This document shows positions 27,201 to 35,351 of a stretch of 64,000 nt of DNA, one piece after another. Location of the stretch: positions 6,672,001 to 6,736,000 of the forward strand of contig NZ_CP071839.1 in the NCBI RefSeq assembly GCF_017526105.1, read 5' to 3'. The number at the start of each line of letters is the position of its first letter. The stretch's first letter is position 1. Made by a program: the position numbers and the translations under genes. A model generated the notes under the pieces. It saw only the letters and a program-made list of their open reading frames with translations, had not been told where the DNA came from and did no database searches. The stretch comes from Streptomyces cyanogenus (GTDB lineage Bacteria; Actinomycetota; Actinomycetes; Streptomycetales; Streptomycetaceae).

Positions 27201-27475
27201 CCCGGGCGACCGTCACCTACACCGACGGCGGCACCGACACCGTCGACCTGTCCTTCACCGACTGGACCGTGGGCGGCGGAGGCGGCACCGTCCAGTACGG
27301 CAACAGGGTCGTCGCCAAGACCGCGTACCGCAACGTCGCCGGCGCCGACAAGGACCCGGTGGCGACGTACGTCTTCGCCACCGAGCCGTACCGGGCCCCG
27401 GCGGGCAGGCAGATCCGGACCGTCACCCTCCCGCGCAACGCGGACCTGCACGTCTTCACCCTCGCGACGGGCTGA
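24206..27475 (+). CDS. Secreted GH92 alpha-mannosidase-family glycosidase
   Basis: 1089 aa. A signal peptide ends near residue 28 (TPALAATAA). YVDPLIGTRNGGDVFPGAVVPFGM opens the GH92 N-terminal beta-sandwich, and the alpha/alpha barrel carries NEPSINVPYLYDYAGAPY and GNDDLGAMSAWYVFSALGMYP, where the Ca2+ site and catalytic acids of the family lie. Residues from about 820 onward form one or two beta-sandwich modules (Ig-like, then a carbohydrate-binding-like domain starting AYNSTGVSDD). GH92 enzymes are Ca2+-dependent exo-alpha-mannosidases acting on yeast mannan or N-glycans. The start has TTAGGAGGAAGGG upstream. It faces GH92 gene 2. Confidence 0.9.
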   Translation: MRLRSASLLLAALLATGGTATPALAATAAPPVLVKDPTPYVDPLIGTRNGGDVFPGAVVPFGMFSWSPENTRGDATRTAAPGGYQYDATRIRGFSLTHMSGTGCAGGSGDIPFFPYAGEVTSSPASDTKDAVYASDFRHADETAEPGHYRVGLASGVTADLTATARTGSARFTYPAGKPASLLVRTANSEVGSEESTVTIDPDARTISGSVTSGNFCGYLDPEGQRPYYTLYFTARFDRAFQATGTWHDDRLDPGSREASGGTGGFSHGGRPVAGKGAGGYIEFAPGDGPVGVEVGVSYVSREAAAANLAAENPPGRSFGAVREAARRAWRERLGAVRVGGGTDAERTTFYTALYHALLHPNVISDADGRYRGADGRVHTVGRRRQAQYGTFSGWDVYRDQVQLLTLLDPRTGSDIAQSLYELSRQNGGVWDRWLHGASGTHVMNGDPSATALAGIHAFGGTDFDLRGALKSLVRAATVPTPQDLSPAGKPVLSAGQRPSLDKYLKLHYMPSVSNAWGGAAETLEMSTADFAIAQLARSAGQKGTADTFTRRAQWWQNNFDVAAAPNGGYIANRKADGSWVTGFTPDTGNGFVEGTAAQYTWMVPHDPAGLFAALGGRDKALARLDDFFHDADGGWAFTGNGGTKSELDNEPSINVPYLYDYAGAPYKTQETVRAAMRQLWSAEPGGIPGNDDLGAMSAWYVFSALGMYPQVPSRAELVLASPLFERIEIDRPHGRDISVRAAGAAADAPYVRSLKVNGRSSDRPWLPASFVRDGGRLDYTLSATADRGWGADSPPPSFREGEQPYQIGVGPTTATLAPGDSTKIGVRALSMTGGPGPEVRFRVRTPAGVTAAPAEGTVTDGAQEITLTAARDAQQGFADVQVTVTSGDSSYEQPVALTVAAPGTLLAAYNSTGVSDDDGDHDEADYDGGGWSYSRQALAAAGLTPGKQATVDGLAFTWPASPAGRPDNASASGQTIRLAAPAGALSFIGSAVNGNQQTRATVTYTDGGTDTVDLSFTDWTVGGGGGTVQYGNRVVAKTAYRNVAGADKDPVATYVFATEPYRAPAGRQIRTVTLPRNADLHVFTLATG

Positions 27476-27494
27476 TCCCCGCACCCCGAGGCAC

Positions 27495-27533
27495 GAAGCG
27501 GCCCGCACCCGGGATCCGGGTGCGGGCCGCTTC
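27495..27533. terminator. Bidirectional terminator between the two GH92 genes
   Basis: An 18-bp perfect stem (27495-27512 with 27516-27533) and a 3-base loop lie between the convergent stops at 27475 and 27589. Confidence 0.85.
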
Positions 27534-27588
27534 CGCGTCGCTCGGCGCGTACGCCGTCCCGTCTCGGGAACGGTACGCACCCGGCCGG

Positions 27589-30500
27589 TCAGCCCAGCAG
27601 TTCCACCTCGGCCAGGGTCGACTCGCCGTTCAGGACGAGGCGGTACCTCGTGTACGTGCCCGGCGAGGCGATGGTGAAGGCGCGGGTCTGGCGGTCCCAG
27701 GTGAAGGTTTCCCCGGAGCGGTGGTCCAGGGTCCGCCAGGTCGTGCCGTCGTCGGAGCCCTCAAGGGTCCAGCCGGTCGGCGCCTTCGTGCGGTCCGCGC
27801 CCGAGGTCAGCGTGTACTGGACCGCCCGCACGGCGCCCTCGGCCGGCAGGTCCGCCGAGGCGACCGTCGCGCTGGTCGCCGAGGTGTCGTCGAAGAGCGC
27901 CCCGGCACCCTTCAGGACGTCCGCGCGCGGCGCCGGCACCTTGTCGTCCTCGGTGACGGAGACCGGGCCCGCGTCCTTGCCCGTGCCCCACGTCGACGGC
28001 TTCGGCCCCATGAAGAAGTCCACCACCCCGCCCCTGGACAGCAGCGAGTGGGGGAGCGACGTCGACTTCCAGGGGCGGCCGTCGACCGTCACGCCCTGGA
28101 CGTAGACGTTCTTCGCGCTGTTCCGCGGTGCCCGCACCACCAGGTCCCGGCCGTTCTCCAGGTGCACGGTGACCTTCTTGAACAGCGGGGAGCCGATGGA
28201 GTACTCGCCGCTGCCCATGACCAGCGGGTAGAAGCCGAGCGCGGAGAAGAGGTACCAGGCCGACTGCTCGCCGTTGTCCTCGTCGCCGTGGTAGCCCTGC
28301 CCGATCTCGCTGCCGGTGTAGAGCCGGGAGAGCGCCTCACGGACGTACGCCTGCGCCTTCCAGGGCTCGCCGGCCGCGTCGTACATGTAGATGACGTGGT
28401 GCGCGACCTGGTTGGAGTGGCCGTACATGCCCATCCGGACGTCCCGCGCCTCGGTCATCTCGTGGATGACACCGCCGTAGGAGCCGACGAAGTCCGGGGA
28501 GGCCGTCTCCGGGGTGGCGAAGTACTCGTCCAGCTTGTCGGCGAGGCCCTGCCGGCCGCCGTACAGGTTGGCCAGGCCCCGGCTGTCCTGCGGGGCGGTG
28601 AAGGCGTAGCCCCAGCCGTTGGTCTCCGTGTAGTCGTAGCCCCACACGCGCGGGTCGTACTTCGCGGAGTCCACGCGCCAGTCGCCCTTGGCGTCCCGGC
28701 CCTGGAAGAAGCCGGCCCTGGCGTCGAAGAGGTGCACGTAGTCCCGGGCCCGGTTGAGGAAGTACTCCGACTCCTCCCGGTAGCGCTTCTCGCCCGTCTT
28801 CCGGTACAGCGCCTCGCCCATCCGCGCGATGCCGTAGTCGTTGACGTAGCCCTCCATCGCCCACGACAGGCCCTCGTGCGTGCCGGTCGTGGTGTAGCCG
28901 AGGAACGGCGAGGTGCTCATGCCCTTGCGGCCCACGCCCGACATCGGCGGGACGACGGTCGCGTTCTTCACGGCCGCGTCGTACGCCGCCTTCGCGTCGA
29001 ACCTCACCCCCTTGACGTAGGCGTCGGCGAACGCCACGTCCGAGGAGGTGCCGGTCATCAGGTCGGCGTAGCCGGGGGAGGACCACCGCGAGGTCCAGCC
29101 GCCGTCCTTGTACTGCTGCACGAACCCGTCGACCATCTCGCCCGCCTGGGACGGTGTCAGGAACGAGTACGCCGGCCAGGTGGTCCGGTAGGTGTCCCAG
29201 AAGCCGTTGTTCACGTACACCCTGCCGTCCACGATCTTCGCGCCGGTGTGCGTCGGGGTGTCCGGACCCGGCATCGGGGAGAACGGCGAGGCGTACCGGT
29301 CCTCGCCGTCGACCCGCTCGAAGCCGGAGTTCGGGTACAGGTACAGCCGGTACAGACCGGAGTACAGCGTGGTCAGCTGGTCCGGGGTCGCGCCCTCCAC
29401 CTCGACCTTGCCGAGCAGCGTGTCCCAGGCCCGCCGGGCCCGCGTCCGGACCGCGTCGAAGGAGGTGCCGTCCGGGATCTCCTGGCGCAGGTTTGCCTTC
29501 GCCTGGTCGATGCCGACGAGCGAGGTCGCCAGCCGCAGCGTGACGGTCCGGTCGGCGCCCGCGTCGAACCGCAGGTACCCCTTCACACCGCTCGACGCGC
29601 CGTCGGTGACCGGCTTGTCGAACTCGCCGTACACGAACAGCCGGGTCGCGCCCGTGGACAGGCCCGACTTCACGTCCGAGTAGCCGGTGACGATCCCGTG
29701 CTCCTTGTCGAGCGTCAGCCCGGCCTGCTCGGTGACGTTGTCGAACAGCACGTTCGCGTTGTCGCCGGGGTAGGTGAAGCGGAGCACGGCCGCGTGGTCG
29801 GTGGGGGTCATCTCGGCCTTGAGACCGTTCTCGAACCGCACCCCGTAGTAGTACGGCCGCGCGGTCTCGTTCTCGTGCCGGAAGGGCAGCTCCCGCGCCT
29901 CGCGGCCGGTGTCCGGGGTGGCGGACGCGGCCGACGGCATCAGCTGGAAGGTCTGCCGGTCGCCCATCCACGGGCTCGGCTCGTGGCTCGCGCTGAACGC
30001 CTGGATGGTCGGCAGGTTGTCGGCGTTGTTCGCACGTGCGTACTCGTACAGCCAGCTGAGCGAGGACGCGTTGGTCACCGGCGTCCAGAAGTTGAAGCCG
30101 TGCGGCAGAGCCGTCGCCGGGAAGTCGTTGCCCCGCGAGAAGCTGCCGCTGGAGTTGGTGCCCCGGGTGGTGAGTGCGTAGTCCGACAGATGCGCCTTCG
30201 GCTTCTCGGGCGGCACCGGCTTCAGGACCACGTCGTCCAGCCAGCCGCGGAACTTCGCCGGGCCGTCGGAGGAGTCGTACGCCACCAGGATCCGGTCGAC
30301 GGTCCGGCCGGCCGCCACCGAGCCGATCCGCGCGGCCACGTTGTTCCACTGGTTGACGTACAGGGCCTTCGACGCGCCCTGCCCGCGCGGGGTGAGCGGG
30401 AAGCCGTGCTGGTCCAGGGCGCCCAGGCCGCTCAGATAGGTGCCGTCGGTGAAGGCCAGGTCGACGGAGACGTTCGTGGCGTCGTAGTCGCGGTCGCCGT

Positions 30501-31392
30501 CGGCCATCGACGGGAAGATGCGGTACGACAGCAGGGTGTCGCCGCTCACCTTCACGTTCACGTCGAAGACCTTGTTGTAGGAGTAGGCCCGGCCGCCCGC
30601 CGTGTGCCGGCCGGCGTAGCGCAGGGCACGCTTTCCGGTGAACCCGGCCCGCGCCTTGGCGGTCGGGGAGCCGCTCGGTCCCTTGTCGACCAGGGTCAGC
30701 ATGTCCTGGGGCACCGGTCCGCCGGTGCCTCCGGTGGAGAACTGCACATCGGCCAGCTGCAGGATGTCCGCGGCGCCGGCGTTCCCCGTCACCTCCAGCC
30801 GGAAGTACCGGTACTCCGCCGGTTCGGCGAGGTCGTACGACTTCGTCTGGAACCGCTCGGCGAAGGTCTCGCCCGAGCGGGCGTCGACCGTCTTCCAGTC
30901 CTTGCCGTCGGCCGAGCCCTTCAGGGTCCAGTCCTTCGGGTCGCGCTCGGCGTAGTCGTTGGCCGAGGTGAGCGCGTAGGTCGCTATCTTGATGGGTTTG
31001 TCCAGGTCGAACTCCACCCAGCCGGTGGGCGCGAAGGTCAGCCACTTGGTGCCGGGCTCGCCATCGACGAGGTTCTCCTCGACCTCGCCGGCGCCCGTGT
31101 TCCGGGCGCTCGCCCGGACTTCGGTGACGTGGTCGGTGACATTGCCCGGAATGCCGGTGCTGTAGCCGCCGTCGACGCCCGAGGCGCGCTTGCCGCCGTC
31201 GGGTCCGGTGTCGACGGTGTTCAGCCAGTCCGGCGCCGGGTCGCCCGCCTCGAACGAGGATGCGAACTCCCGGTCGGCCGCCGGAGCCCTGGCGGGCAGG
31301 GCGACCGCGGCGCCCTGCGCGCCGACGGCCATGACAAAGGCGGCCGTGAGGACGGCCGCCGGAGCCCATCTGTGCCGCGTTCTCCGCTGCAT
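27589..31392 (-). CDS. Secreted GH92 family glycosidase with CBM32-like domains at both ends
   Basis: 1267 aa. After the signal peptide (ends near residue 38) comes an F5/8 type C (CBM32-like) domain (residues about 60-215; WVEFDLDKPIKIATYALTSA), then a concanavalin-like region, then GH92 from about 400 onward. The active-site block reads GDEDNGEQSAWYLFSALGFYP, different from GH92 gene 1 (GNDDLGAMSAWY), so the two probably attack different linkages. A second discoidin-like domain closes the protein (GWTLEGSDDGTTWRTLDHRS). The operator GACAACGTTGTC lies 31 bases before the start. Ribosome site GGAGGGG. Confidence 0.88.
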   Translation of the reverse strand: MQRRTRHRWAPAAVLTAAFVMAVGAQGAAVALPARAPAADREFASSFEAGDPAPDWLNTVDTGPDGGKRASGVDGGYSTGIPGNVTDHVTEVRASARNTGAGEVEENLVDGEPGTKWLTFAPTGWVEFDLDKPIKIATYALTSANDYAERDPKDWTLKGSADGKDWKTVDARSGETFAERFQTKSYDLAEPAEYRYFRLEVTGNAGAADILQLADVQFSTGGTGGPVPQDMLTLVDKGPSGSPTAKARAGFTGKRALRYAGRHTAGGRAYSYNKVFDVNVKVSGDTLLSYRIFPSMADGDRDYDATNVSVDLAFTDGTYLSGLGALDQHGFPLTPRGQGASKALYVNQWNNVAARIGSVAAGRTVDRILVAYDSSDGPAKFRGWLDDVVLKPVPPEKPKAHLSDYALTTRGTNSSGSFSRGNDFPATALPHGFNFWTPVTNASSLSWLYEYARANNADNLPTIQAFSASHEPSPWMGDRQTFQLMPSAASATPDTGREARELPFRHENETARPYYYGVRFENGLKAEMTPTDHAAVLRFTYPGDNANVLFDNVTEQAGLTLDKEHGIVTGYSDVKSGLSTGATRLFVYGEFDKPVTDGASSGVKGYLRFDAGADRTVTLRLATSLVGIDQAKANLRQEIPDGTSFDAVRTRARRAWDTLLGKVEVEGATPDQLTTLYSGLYRLYLYPNSGFERVDGEDRYASPFSPMPGPDTPTHTGAKIVDGRVYVNNGFWDTYRTTWPAYSFLTPSQAGEMVDGFVQQYKDGGWTSRWSSPGYADLMTGTSSDVAFADAYVKGVRFDAKAAYDAAVKNATVVPPMSGVGRKGMSTSPFLGYTTTGTHEGLSWAMEGYVNDYGIARMGEALYRKTGEKRYREESEYFLNRARDYVHLFDARAGFFQGRDAKGDWRVDSAKYDPRVWGYDYTETNGWGYAFTAPQDSRGLANLYGGRQGLADKLDEYFATPETASPDFVGSYGGVIHEMTEARDVRMGMYGHSNQVAHHVIYMYDAAGEPWKAQAYVREALSRLYTGSEIGQGYHGDEDNGEQSAWYLFSALGFYPLVMGSGEYSIGSPLFKKVTVHLENGRDLVVRAPRNSAKNVYVQGVTVDGRPWKSTSLPHSLLSRGGVVDFFMGPKPSTWGTGKDAGPVSVTEDDKVPAPRADVLKGAGALFDDTSATSATVASADLPAEGAVRAVQYTLTSGADRTKAPTGWTLEGSDDGTTWRTLDHRSGETFTWDRQTRAFTIASPGTYTRYRLVLNGESTLAEVELLG

Positions 31393-31422
31393 CTAAGGAT
31401 TTCCCCTCCTGCGCCCCACCAG

Positions 31423-31434
31423 GACAACGTTGTC
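31423..31434. promoter_or_regulatory. Operator before GH92 gene 2
   Basis: GACAACGTTGTC is a perfect 12-bp palindrome followed by AACC, 15 of 16 bases identical to the site at 24044-24059. It lies in the region between GH92 gene 2 (leftward) and ngcE (rightward), so it could act on both. Confidence 0.7.
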
Positions 31435-31625
31435 AACCACCGGGCGCAGGAACCAGTAGGTGGCCAAGTGGCCCGTGCTGTCAAGGGTGTTGGCTGTGGC
31501 ATTCAGGGAGTTGTGGAGCGACTTTTTCCGCCGGTTCCTCCGTCGGTCCGTCATATTTCCGCGAGGTCTCAACTCGGAAAAGACCCAACGCGAACCCTGC
31601 ATTCGATCTTGCTCCGCCGCCCGGA

Positions 31626-31641
31626 AGTGGACTATACCTGT
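31626..31641 (+). promoter_or_regulatory. DasR-responsive element (dre)-like site upstream of ngcE
   Basis: AGTGGACTATACCTGT matches the dre consensus ACTGGTCTAGACCAGT at 12 of 16 bases, with the two central departures in place of TCTAGA. DasR is the GlcNAc/chitin regulator of streptomycetes, which fits the transporter downstream. It is about 94 bases before the ngcE start. Confidence 0.55.
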
Positions 31642-31734
31642 CGGCGTTTCCAGCACGACCCAGCACTACCCGACAGCGGTGCCGGGGAGGATCCGGTTCA
31701 CCGCCTGAGTCCTGGAGAAGGCGAGGACTTGAGC

Positions 31735-33177
31735 ATGGGATCCACTGCGCACCACGATGGTGAAGGTGTGGGCCGTCGCGATCTGATCAAGCGGTCCGCG
31801 GCGCTCGGCCTGGTCGCCGCCCCCGGAATGGGCCTGCTTTCCGCCTGTGCCAGCGGCGGCGGGGACGGCGACTCGGGGGAGGGCGGCACCAAGGGGAAGA
31901 CGTCCAAGGACAACCCGTTCGGTGCCAAGAAGGGCAGCAAGCTCGACGTCGTCGTCTTCAAGGGCGGATACGGCGACGACTACGCCAAGGCGTGGGAGGC
32001 CGACTTCGGCAAGAAGCTCGGCGTCACCTCCACCCACACCGGCACCCAGGAGATCACCGGCAAGCTCCAGCCGCGCTTCAACGCGGGCAACCCGCCGGAC
32101 ATCGTGGACGACTCCGGCGCCCAGAAGATCAATATCGACGTCCTCTACAAGAACGGGCAGCTGCTGGACCTCGCCGAGGTGCTGGACGCGCCCTCGGTGG
32201 ACGACCCCGCCAAGAAGGTCCGCGACACCCTGATCCCCGGCACGCTCGACCCGGGCCTGCAGGAGGGCAAGATCGTCGCCCTGAACTACATCTACACGGT
32301 GTGGGGGCTGTGGTACTCCGGCAAGCTCTTCAAGGAGAAGGGCTGGGAGGAGCCCAAGTCCTGGGCCGACTTCCTCGCCATCTGCAAGGACGCCAAGTCG
32401 CAGGGCATCGGCGGCCTCGCCCACCAGGGCAAGTACCCGTACTACATCAACGTCGCCATCATGGACCTGATCGCCAAGAAGGGCGGCCTGGACGCCATGA
32501 AGGCGATCGACAACCTCGACCCCAAGGCGTTCGTCGGCTCCGAGGCGGCCCAGGAGGCCATCGAGGCGATCTACGAGGTGGTCGAGAAGGGCTATCTGAT
32601 GCCCGGCACCAACGGCCTGACCCACACCGAGTCGCAGACCCGCTGGAACCAGTACAAGGCCGTGTTCATCACCTCCGGCTCCTGGCTGGAGAACGAGCAG
32701 CTCAAGCAGACGCCCACCGACTTCGACATGAAGTTCCTGCCGATGCCGCTGCTGCCCGGCAGCAAGCTGCCGTTCGAGGCGATCCGGGCCGGCTCGGGCG
32801 AGCCCTTCGTCATCCCGGCCAAGGCGAAGAACCTGCCGGCGGCCAAGGAGTTCATGCGGCGCATGCTCTCCAAGGAGTGGTCCACGCTCTTCGCCAAGCA
32901 GGCCAACTCGCTGACGATCCTGAAGGACGGCGTCGATCCGAGCGTCCGGCTGCGGCCGGGTACGCAGTCCACGGTGGAGGCCTCCAAGGCGGCCGGCGAC
33001 AACACCTTCCGGTACCTGTACACCGAGTGGTACGGCGAGATGGGGACCGCCATCGAGGCCGCGTCCAACGAGCTGATGTCCAAGCGGATCCAGCCGAAGG
33101 AGTGGCTGAAGCGGTGTCAGGCCGCGGTGGACAAGCAGGCCAAGGACCCCGCGTCCAAGAAGAACCACCGGGATTAG
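31735..33177 (+). CDS. ngcE: ABC transporter sugar-binding lipoprotein, NgcE-type
   Basis: 480 aa. The N-terminus has a twin-arginine motif (GRRDLIKR) and a lipobox (LLSAC, Cys near residue 38), so it is a Tat-exported lipoprotein. The rest is a family 1 extracellular solute-binding fold (KLDVVVFKGGYGDDYAKAWE and so on). NgcE-type proteins bind GlcNAc and chitobiose. Two permease genes follow but no ATPase; in streptomycetes such systems use the shared ATPase MsiK. The ATG at 31735 is followed by the signal; GGAGAAGGCGAGG lies upstream. Confidence 0.83.
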   Translation: MGSTAHHDGEGVGRRDLIKRSAALGLVAAPGMGLLSACASGGGDGDSGEGGTKGKTSKDNPFGAKKGSKLDVVVFKGGYGDDYAKAWEADFGKKLGVTSTHTGTQEITGKLQPRFNAGNPPDIVDDSGAQKINIDVLYKNGQLLDLAEVLDAPSVDDPAKKVRDTLIPGTLDPGLQEGKIVALNYIYTVWGLWYSGKLFKEKGWEEPKSWADFLAICKDAKSQGIGGLAHQGKYPYYINVAIMDLIAKKGGLDAMKAIDNLDPKAFVGSEAAQEAIEAIYEVVEKGYLMPGTNGLTHTESQTRWNQYKAVFITSGSWLENEQLKQTPTDFDMKFLPMPLLPGSKLPFEAIRAGSGEPFVIPAKAKNLPAAKEFMRRMLSKEWSTLFAKQANSLTILKDGVDPSVRLRPGTQSTVEASKAAGDNTFRYLYTEWYGEMGTAIEAASNELMSKRIQPKEWLKRCQAAVDKQAKDPASKKNHRD

Positions 33178-33191
33178 CTTCGCCTAGTCGC

Positions 33192-33269
33192 CGCAGGGGT
33201 GCGGGTGCGCTTGCGAGTACCGGTTCGTCGTGGCTGGTCGCGCAGTTCCCCGCGCCCTTCGGGGCGCGA
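33192..33269 (+). repeat. Dispersed intergenic repeat, copy 1
   Basis: GTACCGGTTCGTCGTGGCTGG followed by GCAGTTCCCCGCGCCC aligns along about 75 bases with 40091-40167. I know this GTTCCCCGCGCCC-type element as a frequent intergenic repeat in Streptomyces genomes. Here it separates ngcE from ngcF and may act as an RNA hairpin that sets the ratio of the two products. Confidence 0.7.
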
Positions 33270-33291
33270 TACCACAGGGCGGTCGAAAGTC

Positions 33292-34227
33292 ATGCGCAAA
33301 GGGCAGTACCGGTTCGTCACGGGGTTTCTCCTCGTTCCCGTGGCGCTTTATGTGATCTTCGTGATCTGGCCGTACCTCCAGACGTTCGGCTATTCGCTGA
33401 CCGACTGGAAGGGGCAGTCGCAGACCTTCCGTTTCGTTGGTCTGGACAATTACAGGAAGCTGTTCCAGGACGACGTCTTCCTGGAAGCCATCTGGCACAA
33501 CATCCTCTTCCTGGTCTTCATCCCGGTGATCACCATTCTGCTCGCCCTGTTCTTCGCCTTCATGCTGAACGCGGGCGGGCGCGGCCGGGCCGGCGGTGTG
33601 CAGGGAGTCGCCGGCGCGAAGTTCTACAAGATCCTCTACTTCTTCCCGCAGGTGCTGTCGCTGGCCATCCTCGCGGTGCTGTTCAACGCGGTGTACCGCA
33701 GTGACGGCGGCGGTCTGCTCAACGGCCTGCTGATCAAGCTCGGCCTGGTCGACGCCGACAATCCGGTGGAATGGCTCAACGAGCCGAACATGGTCCTGTG
33801 GGCGCTGCTGCTGGTCGTGGTGTGGCACGGCGTGGGCTTCTACCTGGTGCTGTTCTCGGCCGCCATGCAGTCCATCCCGCGGGACATCTACGAGGCCGCC
33901 CTGATCGACGGGGCGAGCCGCAACCAGTCCTTCTTCCGCATCACCCTGCCGCTGCTGTGGGACTCGGTGCAGACCGCCTGGGTCTACCTCGGCATCGTCG
34001 CCATGGACATGTTCGTACTGGTCTCCTCGATGACCCAGAACATGGGCGCCTACGGCGGCGGTCCCGACCACCACAGCGACGTGATGTCGACGGTGATGAT
34101 GCGGAACTTCCTCTACTACGGCAAGAGCGGTTACGCCTGCGCCATGGGTGTGGTCATGCTGCTGCTCACGCTGGTCCTGTCCGTGGTCACGCTGCGCGCC
34201 ACCCGCCGCGAGCGCATCGAGTTCTGA
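33292..34227 (+). CDS. ngcF: ABC transporter permease, NgcF-type
   Basis: 311 aa with six predicted membrane helices. The EAA loop for the ATPase is in EAALIDGASRNQSFFRITLP. It belongs to the MalF/UgpA permease family and pairs with the next permease to form the channel for sugars brought by NgcE. The ATG at 33292 has only a weak ribosome site (GTCGAAAG); a repeat element fills the gap to ngcE. Confidence 0.87.
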   Translation: MRKGQYRFVTGFLLVPVALYVIFVIWPYLQTFGYSLTDWKGQSQTFRFVGLDNYRKLFQDDVFLEAIWHNILFLVFIPVITILLALFFAFMLNAGGRGRAGGVQGVAGAKFYKILYFFPQVLSLAILAVLFNAVYRSDGGGLLNGLLIKLGLVDADNPVEWLNEPNMVLWALLLVVVWHGVGFYLVLFSAAMQSIPRDIYEAALIDGASRNQSFFRITLPLLWDSVQTAWVYLGIVAMDMFVLVSSMTQNMGAYGGGPDHHSDVMSTVMMRNFLYYGKSGYACAMGVVMLLLTLVLSVVTLRATRRERIEF

Positions 34228-34241
34228 GCGGAGCGACGACG

Positions 34242-35165
34242 ATGAGCGCACCCATCAAGGAGACCGCCCCCGCACCGGCCGGGCGGACGGTGGCCAAGGT
34301 CCCCGTCCGGCCGGGCGACCGGCGCAGCGAGGGCGTGGTCCTGAACGTCTTCTCCCACGGCTTCCTCGCCCTGTGGGCCCTGCTGATCGTGCTGCCGCTG
34401 CTGTGGCTGGTGCTCAGCGCCTTCAAGACCGACGCCCAGATCGGCGGCTCGGCCCTCGGCTGGCCGGACAACTGGACCGTCGACGTCTTCCGCCGAGCCT
34501 GGGACAAGGGCATCGGGGACTACTTCCTGAACACCGTGATCGTACTGGTGTTCTCCGTGCCGCTGACCATGCTGTTCGGGTCGATGGCCGCGTACGTGCT
34601 GGCCCGGTACCGGTTCTGGGGCAACCGGCTGCTGTACTACTTCTTCGTGGCCGGCGCGATGTTCCCGGTCTTCCTGGCCCTGGTCCCGCTGTTCTTCATG
34701 GTCAAGCGGCTGGACATGCTGAACACCTACCAGGGGCTGATCCTGGTCTACATCGCCTACTCGATGCCGTTCACGGTGTTCTTCATGCACGCCTTCTTCC
34801 GGACCCTGCCCACGGCGGTCTTCGAGGCGGCGATCCTGGACGGGGCCTCGCACACCCGGACCTTCTTCCGGGTGATGCTGCCGATGGCCAAGCCCGGACT
34901 GATCAGCGTGGGGATCTTCAACACTCTGGGGCAGTGGAACCAGTTCATCCTGCCCACGGTCCTCATGCAGCCGCAGAGCGGTGACGACCCCGAGCGGTAC
35001 GTCCTCACCCAGGGTCTGATCCAGCTGCAACAGCAGCAGGGGTACGCCTCCGACCTGCCCGTTCTCTTCGCGGGTGTGACGATTGCCATGATTCCGATGC
35101 TGGTGGTCTACCTGTCCTTCCAGCGCCAGGTGCAGGCGGGTCTGACCTCGGCGACGCTGAAGTAA
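34242..35165 (+). CDS. ngcG: ABC transporter permease, NgcG-type
   Basis: 307 aa with six membrane helices after a hydrophilic N-terminus of about 40 residues. The EAA motif reads EAAILDGASHTRTFFRVMLP. It belongs to the MalG family and is the partner of NgcF, 14 bases downstream of it. A GC-rich hairpin ends the operon at 35190-35217. Confidence 0.87.
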   Translation: MSAPIKETAPAPAGRTVAKVPVRPGDRRSEGVVLNVFSHGFLALWALLIVLPLLWLVLSAFKTDAQIGGSALGWPDNWTVDVFRRAWDKGIGDYFLNTVIVLVFSVPLTMLFGSMAAYVLARYRFWGNRLLYYFFVAGAMFPVFLALVPLFFMVKRLDMLNTYQGLILVYIAYSMPFTVFFMHAFFRTLPTAVFEAAILDGASHTRTFFRVMLPMAKPGLISVGIFNTLGQWNQFILPTVLMQPQSGDDPERYVLTQGLIQLQQQQGYASDLPVLFAGVTIAMIPMLVVYLSFQRQVQAGLTSATLK

Positions 35166-35189
35166 CCGGGCCCGCGACCGCCCGCGCGC

Positions 35190-35217
35190 ACGCCGTCCCC
35201 GGCTTCGGGGGCGGCGT
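35190..35217. terminator. Terminator hairpin after ngcG
   Basis: A 12-bp stem (one T-G pair) with loop GCTT at 35202-35205. It lies between ngcG and the ROK regulator gene. Confidence 0.7.
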
Positions 35218-35351
35218 ACTCGCGCGTGTAGCGGGTACCCCGAAACAGTTCAACCTCTTGACGGAAGTCACCCCGAACGGCTCAGCTTAGAGTTCACTAG
35301 TTGGACATACACGGGGCCCCGCCGAAGCGGCCCCGCGCTCAGGAGGTCGTC

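Noticed and set aside
27520..31734. Open frame running rightward into ngcE through the whole GH92 gene 2
   Set aside because: Antisense shadow fused by chance to the ngcE frame; ngcE has its own ribosome site, signal peptide and lipobox at 31735.
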